Assembly (NCBI GenBank): GCA_017519305.1
Contig: JAFWSN010000001.1
Location: 246,296 to 310,295, forward strand
Direction: 5' to 3'
Origin: Candidatus Saccharimonadota bacterium
GTDB lineage: Bacteria > Patescibacteriota > Saccharimonadia > Saccharimonadales > Saccharimonadaceae
DNA: 64,000 bases
The notes under the pieces were generated by a model. The model did no database searches. It had not been told where the DNA came from and saw only the letters and a program-made list of their open reading frames with translations. Shown one piece after another: positions 1 to 7,217 of this stretch; position 1 is the stretch's first letter, and the number at the start of each line of letters is the position of its first letter. The translations under genes were made by a program, and so were the position numbers.

Positions 1-213
1 GTTAAGACCGACGGCGTTAAAGAAGTTATCATCGCCACTAACCCTTCAATCGAGGGCGAAGGAACTGCACTTCTTATCGAAAAAATTTTGCACGAAGAAA
101 ATAAAGATCTCAAAATCACTCGCCTCGCACGCGGTTTGCCACTTGGCGTTGATCTGTCCTATGCCGATCAAATCACTCTTTCTGCCGCACTTGAAAACCG
201 CACCAATCTTTAA
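1..213 (+). CDS. recR: Recombination protein RecR, C-terminal part (5' end outside window)
   Basis: Reading frame 1 is open from the window edge to TAA at 211-213 and gives about 70 residues. It holds the end of the TOPRIM fold ([15 protein letters not shown]) and the RecR signature [17 protein letters not shown], which precedes the C-terminal helix. RecR works with RecO/RecF to load RecA at single-strand gaps. The family is about 200 aa, so roughly the last third is here. cdsA follows 46 nt downstream with its own -10 box. Confidence 0.93.
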   Translation, partial: VKTDGVKEVIIATNPSIEGEGTALLIEKILHEENKDLKITRLARGLPLGVDLSYADQITLSAALENRTNL

Positions 214-232
214 TCTTTTTTTGCTACAACAG

Positions 233-241
233 TGTTATAAT
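233..241 (+). promoter_or_regulatory. Extended -10 promoter of cdsA
   Basis: TGT-TATAAT, 18 nt before the cdsA ATG. The short leader contains AAGGAG at 248-253, so this transcript has a Shine-Dalgarno site. Confidence 0.6.
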
Positions 242-259
242 CAAGCCAAGGAGAGCAAT

Positions 260-943
260 ATGTCAAAGAGTTTTCAAACCAGACTTCTAGCTTCGTTAGC
301 TTTACTTGCTATTGCTGCTGCTACTATTTTTACGTTGGATAGTATGCCTTTTAAAATCTTCTACGGCGTTTTTGCCATTGTTGCTGGCATCGAATTACTC
401 AGCTTTTTCAAGAATAAAGTTAGTTTTTGGCATATTTTATTGGTCCTTATTGAATTAGCTCTGCTCGTATTCGGGTCAATCTTTATTGCCAGAATCACTG
501 CACTACAAATCATCTTAATAATCTTTGGCGTCTGCGGCTACGACGTCTTCGCCTATATTTTCGGCGGTCTACTTGGCGGCAAAATCTTTAAAAAATCCCG
601 CCCATTCCGCTTTGTTTCGAAAAACAAAACTTGGGAGGGGACTTTCCTTGGGCTCGCCAGCTCGTTCCTTCTCGTTGGCGCCATCTTGCTCGCCTGCAAC
701 TCATACGATTACATCTTTCTGGCATCCGGAATTTTTGCCTTAATGGGAGATTTGCTTGAAAGCTTCATTAAACGCCAATTCAAAATCAAAGATTCGGGTG
801 AAATTCTTGTCACCAACAAAATCTTCGACAAACTCGAAATTCTAGTCGGTGGCAAAGGTGGTCACGGCGGCTATCTCGACCGCATTGATTCTATGGCCTT
901 CGCTAACACCGTGATGTTTGTACTATTTTTGCTGATCTTTTAG
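260..943 (+). CDS. cdsA: Phosphatidate cytidylyltransferase (CDP-diacylglycerol synthase)
   Basis: Makes CDP-diacylglycerol from phosphatidate and CTP in the membrane, the entry point to phospholipid head groups. The 227-aa protein has about six hydrophobic segments. Near the C-terminus it carries the CdsA signature: GDLLESFIKRQFKIKDSG followed by GGHGGYLDRIDSM, with the conserved Lys-Asp and His-Gly-Gly/Asp residues. The start at 260 follows AAGGAG; an in-frame ATG at 143 lies inside recR and is rejected. It is somewhat shorter than typical homologues (about 260-280 aa), missing part of the N-terminal helices. Its 3' end overlaps the convergent yqeG by 21 nt. Confidence 0.92.
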   Translation: MSKSFQTRLLASLALLAIAAATIFTLDSMPFKIFYGVFAIVAGIELLSFFKNKVSFWHILLVLIELALLVFGSIFIARITALQIILIIFGVCGYDVFAYIFGGLLGGKIFKKSRPFRFVSKNKTWEGTFLGLASSFLLVGAILLACNSYDYIFLASGIFALMGDLLESFIKRQFKIKDSGEILVTNKIFDKLEILVGGKGGHGGYLDRIDSMAFANTVMFVLFLLIF

Positions 944-1369
944 ATAACTTTTACGATGCTCAACTTTCCAAGCTCTAATGCCAGCAAATTTAGCCGCCAA
1001 AAGATCGGTAGAATATTTATCGCCTAACATGGCGGTATTTTTCTTGGCAATTTTTAGCTCTTTACGTGTGCGGGTAAGGTGAGTACTGAGTGGCTTTTTA
1101 GCCCACCAAACACAGCGAATGCCATATGGTTCGCTAAAACTCTGAACACGCTTTTTGAAAATATTATTCGAAACAATGACTAGCTCTACGCCAGCACTTT
1201 TTACATCTTTGATCCATTCTTCAAGGCCTTCAACCGGCTCACTAGAAAGGCGCTCCGTCAGGGTATTATCAAGGTCACAAAGAAGCAATTTAATTTTTTC
1301 TGCTCGCAAAACCTCTGGCGTCACGTCCTCAAAACGATCAAACTTCCTATCTACTAATAGAATACTCAT
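923..1369 (-). CDS. yqeG: YqeG-family HAD-superfamily phosphatase (subfamily IIIA)
   Basis: A 148-aa single-domain HAD phosphatase. Motif I is LLCDLDNTL (nucleophile and acid Asp), motif II IVSNN, and motif IV LGDKYSTDLLAAKFAG. This pattern and length match the YqeG group; some relatives act on phosphatidylglycerophosphate, which would fit its pairing with cdsA, but the substrate here is inferred. It is transcribed toward cdsA and overlaps its 3' end. No Shine-Dalgarno is seen: the ATG lies 6 nt after TGT-TATAAT (1376-1384 on the minus strand), so the mRNA is probably leaderless. Confidence 0.85.
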   Translation of the reverse strand: MSILLVDRKFDRFEDVTPEVLRAEKIKLLLCDLDNTLTERLSSEPVEGLEEWIKDVKSAGVELVIVSNNIFKKRVQSFSEPYGIRCVWWAKKPLSTHLTRTRKELKIAKKNTAMLGDKYSTDLLAAKFAGIRAWKVEHRKSYLKDQQK

Positions 1370-1375
1370 GGAATG

Positions 1376-1384
1376 ATTATAACA
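1376..1384 (-). promoter_or_regulatory. Leaderless extended -10 promoter of yqeG
   Basis: Minus-strand TGT-TATAAT with 6 nt to the yqeG ATG. It is back-to-back with the nrnA promoter; the two -10 boxes are only 15 bp apart. Confidence 0.7.
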
Positions 1385-1393
1385 CAGCCCATA

Positions 1394-1402
1394 TGGTATA
1401 AT
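1394..1402 (+). promoter_or_regulatory. Leaderless extended -10 promoter of nrnA
   Basis: TGG-TATAAT with 6 nt to the nrnA ATG and no Shine-Dalgarno. It overlaps a CCATATGG palindrome (1390-1396 region). Confidence 0.7.
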
Positions 1403-1408
1403 TTAAGC

Positions 1409-2392
1409 ATGTATAGTGTTTTTTCAGATTTTATTAAAGACAAGCAGTCTATCTGCATCATTCAGGCCGAAAATCCGGACGGCGATTCGCTCGGTTCCGC
1501 AATCGCGCTGGATTATCTTTTGAGAGACAAGGATGTAAGTCTTTATTGCCCGGTAGATATTCCAAAATACCTACACTATTTTGCTGATTGGTCCCGCGTT
1601 ACGAACGAATTTAATTTTAGAGCCGACGGCTACATTATTGTTGATACCGCCGCCGAAATCCTAATTAGCAAATTAATGGAAGATGCCGCAATTAAAAACC
1701 GCCTATTTGCTGCGCCGGTCCTTGTTCTCGATCACCACGAAACCGCCGACGATCTTAGCTTCCCACACGAGAGTATTATCGAAACACTACCAGCTTGCTG
1801 TAGCTTAATTTATCGCATCGCTAAATCTGAAAATATCCCAATCGACAAATCAGCCGCCGAAGCAATCTTCCAAGGCATTTTGTCTGATACTTTGGGCCTC
1901 ACTAGCGCTTCGGTTTCATCGGATACATTCCTAGTTTCGGCCGAACTTACCGACCTTGGCGCCAACATTTCCGAGCTTGAAGAACGCCGTCGTGAATTCA
2001 TGAAAAAATCACCACGCATCTTAGATTACAAAGCCGATTTGATTAAACGCATCGAGTACTCGCTTGATGGCGAGCTTGCCACCGTTCATATTCCATGGGA
2101 CGACATTCGTGAATATTCTGACGAATACAACCCAAACGTCTTGATTCTTGAAGAAATGCGTCTCGTCGAAGGCGTCAAAGTCGCCGTTGCTATTAAGACT
2201 TATCCGGATGGTAAAGTTACTGGCAAAATTCGCACCAGCTCCGACGCGCCAATTGCCGAAAAAATCGCTGGCTACTTTGGTGGCGGCGGCCACCCATTCG
2301 CAGCCGGCTTCCGCACCTACGACACCACTTACGAAGAAGTCGTGCGCGACTTGGTTAAACTTGTACCAGAGTTGGAGACCGCTGATGTTTAA
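1409..2392 (+). CDS. nrnA: DHH/DHHA1 phosphoesterase, NrnA-like oligoribonuclease/pAp phosphatase
   Basis: A 327-aa DHH phosphoesterase. NPDGDSLGSAIAL near residue 22 and IVDTAAE supply the first metal ligands, LDHHETADD is the DHH motif, and GILSDTLGLTS follows. The C-terminal DHHA1 domain ends in GGGGHPFAAGF, the substrate-binding glycine loop. NrnA proteins degrade nanoRNAs and dephosphorylate 3'-phosphoadenosine 5'-phosphate. The start at 1409 is chosen because it lies 6 nt after a -10 box and gives the usual N-terminus; the upstream in-frame ATG at 1373 falls in the promoter. It overlaps the next gene by 8 nt. Confidence 0.88.
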   Translation: MYSVFSDFIKDKQSICIIQAENPDGDSLGSAIALDYLLRDKDVSLYCPVDIPKYLHYFADWSRVTNEFNFRADGYIIVDTAAEILISKLMEDAAIKNRLFAAPVLVLDHHETADDLSFPHESIIETLPACCSLIYRIAKSENIPIDKSAAEAIFQGILSDTLGLTSASVSSDTFLVSAELTDLGANISELEERRREFMKKSPRILDYKADLIKRIEYSLDGELATVHIPWDDIREYSDEYNPNVLILEEMRLVEGVKVAVAIKTYPDGKVTGKIRTSSDAPIAEKIAGYFGGGGHPFAAGFRTYDTTYEEVVRDLVKLVPELETADV

Positions 2393-3104
2393 GAAATTAA
2401 TCCTGAAAAAAGGGTACGATAGCAAAACTAAATCCGCCAAGCTCACCGTAGTGTGCTTACACGGAATTGCCACCGATTCACATAGCTGGCAAAAGGCTAT
2501 CAAGTTTCTTAAAGGAACCTACAGCCTCCGCAAAATCCGTTTTATCGCTTTCGATTGGCTTGGCTACGGTAAATCATCACATAGCCACTCTCTTAAGTAT
2601 GATTACGAAGACCAACTCACCGCACTGTCAAATGCTTTGGCCAAAATCGACACGCCAATCGTTTTAGTTGGCCATTCGCTCGGTACTTTGCTTGCTGCAC
2701 GCTATGCTTTTGAAAATAAAAAAGCTACCCGGCATTTGATTTTGCTCTCGCCGCCAGTTTATAACCGCGACGAAATTAAATTCATCCAAAACGGCCCAGC
2801 CAAAAATCTTTTCTACGACAAGCTAGATAAAAAACAGCTCAAAAATCGTGCCTTTAATGCGATGATGGAGAATATTGTTTTTAACATCAAGAATCAAAAC
2901 ACTTTTGAAAAACTTACCGTTAAAACTGATTTAATTTATGGCGACGAAGACCAGCTCATTTCTGCCAAAAACCTCAGCGCTCTCGCCAAACGCAACAAAA
3001 AATACCTTAATTTAGTTAAAACTCATGGACATCACGGCATTACTCGTGTTAAATATAATAAAATCATCGATATATTAGAGGAGATCGCGAATGAAGCTCT
3101 ATAA
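2385..3104 (+). CDS. Alpha/beta hydrolase
   Basis: A 239-aa single-domain alpha/beta-hydrolase. VCLHGIATDSHSWQK provides the oxyanion loop (HG motif), VGHSLGTLLAARYA the nucleophile elbow with Ser in G-H-S-L-G, DLIYGDEDQLI the acid, and HGHHGITR near the C-terminus the catalytic His. No signal peptide is seen, so it is likely cytosolic. The substrate cannot be told from sequence. The start ATG overlaps the nrnA stop by 8 nt and the 3' end overlaps cysS by 14 nt, so nrnA-hydrolase-cysS is one operon with translational coupling. Confidence 0.85.
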   Translation: MFKKLILKKGYDSKTKSAKLTVVCLHGIATDSHSWQKAIKFLKGTYSLRKIRFIAFDWLGYGKSSHSHSLKYDYEDQLTALSNALAKIDTPIVLVGHSLGTLLAARYAFENKKATRHLILLSPPVYNRDEIKFIQNGPAKNLFYDKLDKKQLKNRAFNAMMENIVFNIKNQNTFEKLTVKTDLIYGDEDQLISAKNLSALAKRNKKYLNLVKTHGHHGITRVKYNKIIDILEEIANEAL

Positions 3105-4440
3105 TACTGCCACCAAAAAACTCGAAACATTCAAACCGATTTCTGATGAAATCGTCAAGATTTATACCTGTGGTCCGACCGTCTACAGTTCGCCGCACAT
3201 CGGCAATTTTGCTTCATATATTTACTGGGACTTGCTTATCCGCACTCTAATCGCCAACGGTTACAAAGTTAACCGCGTTATGAATATGACCGACGTTGGC
3301 CACCTTACTTCAGACGGTGATGACGGGGAAGACAAGCTCGAAAAAGGCGCCCGCAAAGAAAACAAGACCGTCTGGGAAGTCGCCGACTATTATATTAAAG
3401 AATTCATGGACAGCTTCCATGCACTAAATTTACTCGAACCAGAAAAAATCTGCCGTGCCACCGATTACGTCAACGAAGATATGGTAGCGGTCGACATGAT
3501 GACCAAAAATGGTTTTACTTACGAAACTACTGACGGTATTTACTACGACACCTCTAAATTTACGAACTATGCTAAGTTTGCCAATCTCGACCTTGAAAAC
3601 ATCAAGGCCGGCGCCCGCGTCGAGTTTAGCAGCGAAAAACGCAACCCTTCGGATTTTGCCGTTTGGAAATTCATCCAGCCAGGCGAAAATCATGCTATGC
3701 GCTGGGATTATCTTGGCCGCCCAGGCTATCCAGGCTGGCATCTTGAATGCTCTACCATCATCAATACCGAACTTGGCGAGCCAATCGATATCCACACTGG
3801 CGGCATTGACCATATTCCGGTTCACCATACTAACGAAATCGCTCAAACCTACGCCATTTCCGGCAAACCACTTGCCAATTACTGGCTACATTGCAATTTC
3901 ATCAATATCGACGGCCAGCGCATCGCGAAATCTACCGGCAACATCTACACCTTAGCCGATCTCGCCGAGAAAGGTTTTTCACCACTCGATTACAAACTTT
4001 GGGTATTACAGGGCCACTTCCAGGGTGACCGCAACTTCACCTTTGAGGGCCTCGAAGCCGCCAAAAACCGCCGTCTCGGCTGGAAAAACCGCATCGCCCT
4101 AGAACTCCAAAAACCACAGGAAACCGACGGAAGATTCCACGAACAAATCCTAGAAGCCTTAAACAATAACCTCAACTCGGCCGAAGCTTTCGCTTTGATT
4201 GATAATACCGCCGAATTATCGCTTGGCGACTGGCGCGATATCGACAGCTTGTTTGGTTTAAATCTTATCGACGAAGTCCAAGACATCCCAAAAGAAGACA
4301 AAAAGCTGATCGCCGAACGCGAAACTGCCCGCAAAAACAAAGACTGGGGCACTTCCGATCTCATTCGCAGCAAGCTAGAGGAAAAGGGAATCACCGTCAA
4401 AGACACTGCCGATGGTCCAATCTGGCAATATTTGAAATAA
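3091..4440 (+). CDS. cysS: Cysteinyl-tRNA synthetase
   Basis: Charges tRNA-Cys. The 449-aa class I enzyme has TCGPTVYSSPHIGNF (HIGH region is PHIGN) with the first zinc Cys at its start, WHLECSTI and HHTNE with the other zinc ligands, and GQRIAKSTGNIYT as the KMSKS loop, here IAKST. Length is normal. GAGGAG sits before the ATG, inside the end of the preceding hydrolase gene. A bidirectional terminator follows. Confidence 0.97.
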   Translation: MKLYNTATKKLETFKPISDEIVKIYTCGPTVYSSPHIGNFASYIYWDLLIRTLIANGYKVNRVMNMTDVGHLTSDGDDGEDKLEKGARKENKTVWEVADYYIKEFMDSFHALNLLEPEKICRATDYVNEDMVAVDMMTKNGFTYETTDGIYYDTSKFTNYAKFANLDLENIKAGARVEFSSEKRNPSDFAVWKFIQPGENHAMRWDYLGRPGYPGWHLECSTIINTELGEPIDIHTGGIDHIPVHHTNEIAQTYAISGKPLANYWLHCNFINIDGQRIAKSTGNIYTLADLAEKGFSPLDYKLWVLQGHFQGDRNFTFEGLEAAKNRRLGWKNRIALELQKPQETDGRFHEQILEALNNNLNSAEAFALIDNTAELSLGDWRDIDSLFGLNLIDEVQDIPKEDKKLIAERETARKNKDWGTSDLIRSKLEEKGITVKDTADGPIWQYLK

Positions 4441-4441
4441 A

Positions 4442-4473
4442 AAAGAAGCTTCGCTAAAAGCGAAGCTCTTTTG
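4442..4473. terminator. Bidirectional intrinsic terminator (cysS / small membrane gene)
   Basis: Stem AGCTTCGC (4447-4454) and GCGAAGCT (4460-4467), loop TAAAA, flanked by an A-run on the left and a T-run on the right, so it can stop transcription from both sides. Confidence 0.8.
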
Positions 4474-4488
4474 ATGTACTAAGAAATT

Positions 4489-4626
4489 TCAGCAACAATG
4501 GTCTACTACTACCTTGAACAGGCTTGCAACAACAACTAGGCAACCGGAAACTCCGATTACAAAGCTGACAACGGCGCCAGGATCACTGACAAACTCTGAA
4601 ATTCTCTTCTTAATATTATTATCCAT
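4489..4626 (-). CDS. 45-residue single-pass membrane peptide, unknown
   Basis: Short reading frame: ATG at 4626, TGA at 4489-4491. It begins MDNNIKKRISEFVSDPG, continues with a hydrophobic stretch of about 24 residues (AVVSFVIGVSGCLVVVASLF), and ends KVVVDHCC. Support for a real gene is a strong AGGAGG eight nt upstream, a promoter (TTGCTT-17 nt-TATAAT) about 57 nt upstream, and a terminator directly after. A small hairpin TGTTCA-TGCG-TGAACA lies in its leader. The function is unknown; the two terminal cysteines are unusual. It could be a toxin-like or regulatory small membrane protein, but nothing in the sequence decides this. Confidence 0.6.
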   Translation of the reverse strand: MDNNIKKRISEFVSDPGAVVSFVIGVSGCLVVVASLFKVVVDHCC

Positions 4627-4682
4627 ACGTACCCTCCTATTCTTTTGTTCACGCATGAACACTCTTAATGTACCATACCTAT

Positions 4683-4711
4683 ATTATAGCACGAAACGGC
4701 CAAAAAAGCAA
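4683..4711 (-). promoter_or_regulatory. Promoter of the 45-aa peptide gene
   Basis: Minus strand: TTGCTT, 17-nt spacer, TGC-extended TATAAT. Almost the same layout lies upstream of the SH3b gene (5725-5753), including the following leader AGGTAYATTAA-like sequence. Confidence 0.7.
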
Positions 4712-4748
4712 TAGCGCAATAGCTCGCTCACCCCTATAAAATAGGGAA

Positions 4749-4782
4749 TAAAAAAGCCCCGCATGCTATGCACACGAGGCTG
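4749..4782 (-). terminator. Intrinsic terminator of the SH3b-like gene
   Basis: Minus-strand stem AGCCTCG/CGGGGCT followed by TTTTTT. It shares its arms with the terminators at 5793-5826 and 6579-6612. Confidence 0.75.
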
Positions 4783-4807
4783 TTTTCTGCACCCCCATCG
4801 ATCGGTC

Positions 4808-5674
4808 TTACTTATAAATCGGATCGGCGTACTCCGCCGAAATCCAGAGGATTCCATCGGCGTCATAGTAGATATGTCCATAGGACTCATCATACAAGTA
4901 TGCCTCGACGTAGGCTGCGCTCACTCCGAAGAATGCGCGATGGCCATCAGTCTTAATGGTTTCCCATTCGCCGACGACAATTCTTGCGTCGCTAATGCGG
5001 CCGTAAATATTGCCGTCGGTCGTCGTTGTCGGAGTACTCCGAACCCGTGGGTTTCCGTGGACTTCGAACCCGATGATATTAGGATCTTCTACGTCCATGA
5101 TCTCCAAGTTCTTCACTTCCGGTGCGTTTTCCGGCAGATACCCCCATGCATCACAATCGACGTAATAGGTATACAGCCAGAAGATGCCGTCCGCATCTGC
5201 TTCGAGCAAATCGCCAAGAAACTCTTGGTGATAAGCATCTCCGCGGAAGCCGTAGAATTGCCCATCGTGATAGAGAGTGTCCACGTAAAACTGCGTTCCG
5301 TTTGCCAGATCAACCGATGTTTTTTCAGCATCACTAAGATCCGGGTTGTAACGGAGATGAACCGGCCCATCAGTTGACACGATGGTCATTCTGATGTTGC
5401 CCTCACGGATTGGAGTAAACTCCTTTGCCTTGAAGGTAGAAACCGGAGCCGGAGCCGGAGCCGACGTCGTCGCCGTCGTTTCGGCATTCACCTTGTTACT
5501 GCAGCCAGTAGCAAGCAGCACTAAGACGATAATCAAGACAACGAAAATTGTCATCACAAAAACCATCTTATTGCGCTGGTGTCTCCACTTGCGCTCCGCA
5601 CGTTCTTCTTCCGCGCGGATAAGCTCTTTATTGAAGCCCTCTGGTAATGTATCGATCCAATTGTTCTTTTTCAT
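4808..5674 (-). CDS. Membrane-anchored protein with two SH3b-like repeats
   Basis: 288 aa. Residues 1-36 are charged and Glu/Arg-rich, then one hydrophobic segment (about 37-56) ends in LLATGCSNK, which looks like a lipobox although it sits unusually far from the N-terminus. A short Ala/Pro/Thr linker follows. Two similar extracellular modules come next: one from GPVHLRYNPDL to IFWLYTYYV and one from NPRVRSTPTT to ILWISAEYA. Each starts like the bacterial SH3 motif (VRxxP) and ends with a DGIxWxxxxY strand. I infer SH3b-type wall- or ligand-binding domains. The start has GGGGG nine nt upstream. It has its own promoter and terminator. Function unknown. Confidence 0.7.
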   Translation of the reverse strand: MKKNNWIDTLPEGFNKELIRAEEERAERKWRHQRNKMVFVMTIFVVLIIVLVLLATGCSNKVNAETTATTSAPAPAPVSTFKAKEFTPIREGNIRMTIVSTDGPVHLRYNPDLSDAEKTSVDLANGTQFYVDTLYHDGQFYGFRGDAYHQEFLGDLLEADADGIFWLYTYYVDCDAWGYLPENAPEVKNLEIMDVEDPNIIGFEVHGNPRVRSTPTTTTDGNIYGRISDARIVVGEWETIKTDGHRAFFGVSAAYVEAYLYDESYGHIYYDADGILWISAEYADPIYK

Positions 5675-5724
5675 TTTTAAGTCCCCCTTTCAAGACCAAT
5701 ATTTTGTTAATGTACCTATCTATA

Positions 5725-5753
5725 ATTATAGCACAAAAACGTTAAAAAAGCAA
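5725..5753 (-). promoter_or_regulatory. Promoter of the SH3b-like gene
   Basis: TTGCTT, 17-nt spacer, TGC-TATAAT on the minus strand; about 50 nt of leader with GGGGGAC before the ATG. Confidence 0.7.
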
Positions 5754-5792
5754 TACCGGAATAACTGAACCCACCCCTGTTAAACAGGGGAA

Positions 5793-5826
5793 TGAAAAAA
5801 GCCCCGCCAGATACTCGGCGAGGCTT
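5793..5826 (-). terminator. Intrinsic terminator of the 218-aa unknown gene
   Basis: Minus-strand stem AGCCTCGCC/GGCGGGGCT followed by TTTTTT. Confidence 0.75.
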
Positions 5827-5829
5827 ATT

Positions 5830-6486
5830 TTAAGGTAGGTATTCGTTGATATTTTCTTTAATTTCTTTAGTTAAGCCGCATAAACCATCTAAGCACTTTT
5901 CTTTAGCCGTCCATAAAGCATCTTCGCCATACCAAATCGCTAAACAATCGACTACAGAAAACGTGTTCCAGAATAAATTTTTAAAATTATCAAACATAGA
6001 ATCATCCGAGTCTAGCCACTCCAAAGACGGAGACCAAGTACCAGGACTACGCCTGCAAATTCCTATTGAAACATGATAACTCTCCTTGCCGTGGCTAAGA
6101 GACATCTTGTAGTCGCCATCCACCTTTTTCGGATCGGCCCTCATGGTATATTCAACAATACCAAACGAGCACGCCGCACCATGGAATATATTGACAGGAT
6201 CACTACTGCTGTCTTCATCCGGATGGTCTTTTATCCAATCTTCGACAAATGAGATATTGCGATCTTTTGACGAGTACAAAAGACGACACCTTTGCCCATC
6301 AAGCTCCGACTTGATACCAAACTCAGAACTATTAACCTTCACGTCTATGCGAACGGTAAAATCTTCCATTTCGGTAAACATCTCGTAGTTCATCTTGGCA
6401 ATGACGACATTGAATATCTTGTTTAGTGCTCTTGCAATTTTTGGCCCAGTCACTTTCTTCAAAACTTCACGTCTTCGTTCCACCAT
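5830..6486 (-). CDS. Unknown protein A (218 aa), related to the 6621-7166 protein
   Basis: Not recognised. It is soluble in appearance, with no signal peptide or membrane segment. It shares a pattern with the neighbouring unknown protein: an N-terminal helix LNKIFNVVIAKMNY (neighbour LKDLFDVIASKMIY), a strand VRIDVKV (neighbour IWFDVEL), RCRLLYSS (neighbour ECRLVYSS), and a later YHVSIGI (neighbour YKITVNY). This suggests two diverged copies of one family. GGGGG precedes the ATG. Codons include ATA and AGA, which the housekeeping genes avoid. The leader carries a hairpin also seen before tgt. Function unknown. Confidence 0.65.
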   Translation of the reverse strand: MVERRREVLKKVTGPKIARALNKIFNVVIAKMNYEMFTEMEDFTVRIDVKVNSSEFGIKSELDGQRCRLLYSSKDRNISFVEDWIKDHPDEDSSSDPVNIFHGAACSFGIVEYTMRADPKKVDGDYKMSLSHGKESYHVSIGICRRSPGTWSPSLEWLDSDDSMFDNFKNLFWNTFSVVDCLAIWYGEDALWTAKEKCLDGLCGLTKEIKENINEYLP

Positions 6487-6528
6487 CTTACACCCCCTAA
6501 TTAATCAAAAAACAAATACCTAACTGTT

Positions 6529-6550
6529 AAAAAACGTGGGACAAACCCAC
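6529..6550 (-). promoter_or_regulatory. Leader hairpin of unknown gene A (same element as before tgt)
   Basis: On the minus strand: AGTGGG, 5-nt loop TTTGT, CCCAC, then GTTTTTTAA. It is preceded by TTTTGTGTTAT, as in the tgt leader. It looks like a terminator but lies between promoter and ATG, so attenuation is possible. It also has a T-run on the plus strand. Confidence 0.55.
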
Positions 6551-6578
6551 TTTTTATAAAATAACACAAAAACAGAGA

Positions 6579-6612
6579 ATAAAAAAGCCCCGCTACCGGG
6601 AGCGAGGCTCTT
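6579..6612 (-). terminator. Intrinsic terminator of unknown gene B
   Basis: Minus-strand stem AGCCTCGCT/AGCGGGGCT, loop CCCGGT, then TTTTTT. Confidence 0.8.
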
Positions 6613-6620
6613 TATTTTAG

Positions 6621-7166
6621 TTAGTCGTCAATCCACGCCACAAGATTCTTAAAATACAGCAGACTTTCTTCTATGCAAGTCTTTAGCAAAGCAAAACCTT
6701 CCTCGAAAGCCATCCACTTCTTTTCCTCGGCAAGATCGCCGTAGTTAACGTCGAATGGCGTATCGAAATATTCCGTATAGTTCACCGTAATCTTATAACA
6801 TTGTCTGAGCTGATTTATTGGTGTTCCAGGGCCATCGCTGGTGCTACTACTCATCCGTTTAGTCAGATATTCTTTGACTGACAGCTGGTATTGCGCATAT
6901 CTGATGTTCGGGATTAATTCATCCACAAGATCAAGCCGGCTATCCTCTTTATATGATGAATAAACCAACCGGCATTCATCCGACCCTGCGGATTCTATCG
7001 GCTTCATGTCGACATCGCACAGCTCAACATCAAACCAGATAAGTATTCGTGCCCAGCGGTCATGTTGATAAATCATTTTGCTAGCAATCACATCGAACAG
7101 ATCTTTCAAGCGCCTTGATTCTCTTAGCCCTTTTACCGTTCTGTAAATTTCAAAAACTTCAGCCAC
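6621..7166 (-). CDS. Unknown protein B (181 aa), downstream of tgt
   Basis: Not recognised; a probable paralogue of unknown protein A (5830-6486), sharing the LFDVIASKMIY helix, FDVEL strand and ECRLVYSS motif. No membrane segment or signal peptide. I choose the GTG at 7166 because AGGAGG lies 8 nt before it; the in-frame GTG at 7175 overlaps that Shine-Dalgarno. It follows tgt by 51 nt on the same strand with only a hairpin without a T-run between them, so it is probably co-transcribed with tgt. A terminator follows. Function unknown. Confidence 0.62.
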   Translation of the reverse strand: MAEVFEIYRTVKGLRESRRLKDLFDVIASKMIYQHDRWARILIWFDVELCDVDMKPIESAGSDECRLVYSSYKEDSRLDLVDELIPNIRYAQYQLSVKEYLTKRMSSSTSDGPGTPINQLRQCYKITVNYTEYFDTPFDVNYGDLAEEKKWMAFEEGFALLKTCIEESLLYFKNLVAWIDD

Positions 7167-7199
7167 ATTTTTCACCTCCTCTTTAGTATCGGTAAAGTC

Positions 7200-7217
7200 G
7201 GGGGCTAAAATGCCCCC
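7200..7217 (-). other. GC hairpin between tgt and unknown gene B
   Basis: GGGGGC-ATTTTA-GCCCCC directly after the tgt stop codon, without a T-run. It is a weak terminator or mRNA 3'-end/processing hairpin, which would lower but not stop expression of gene B. Confidence 0.5.

Larger units (their letters stand above)
4655..4782 (-). repeat. Intergenic cassette repeat, copy 1
   Basis: Order on the minus strand: terminator, small hairpin CCCTAT-AAA-ATAGGG (4732-4746), TTGCTT/TGCTATAAT promoter, then a leader related to TAGGTAYATTAA. It aligns with copy 2 at 5712-5826 over its whole length; AAAAAAGCAATA and the terminator arms are the best-conserved parts. Confidence 0.6.
5712..5826 (-). repeat. 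Intergenic cassette repeat, copy 2
   Basis: Same order of parts as copy 1: terminator, hairpin CCCCTGT-TAA-ACAGGGG (5774-5790), promoter, leader start AGGTACATTAA. Confidence 0.6.

Noticed and set aside
4763-5377. Long plus-strand frame opposite the SH3b-like gene
   Set aside because: The minus-strand frame has promoter, Shine-Dalgarno, membrane segment and terminator; the plus frame has none.
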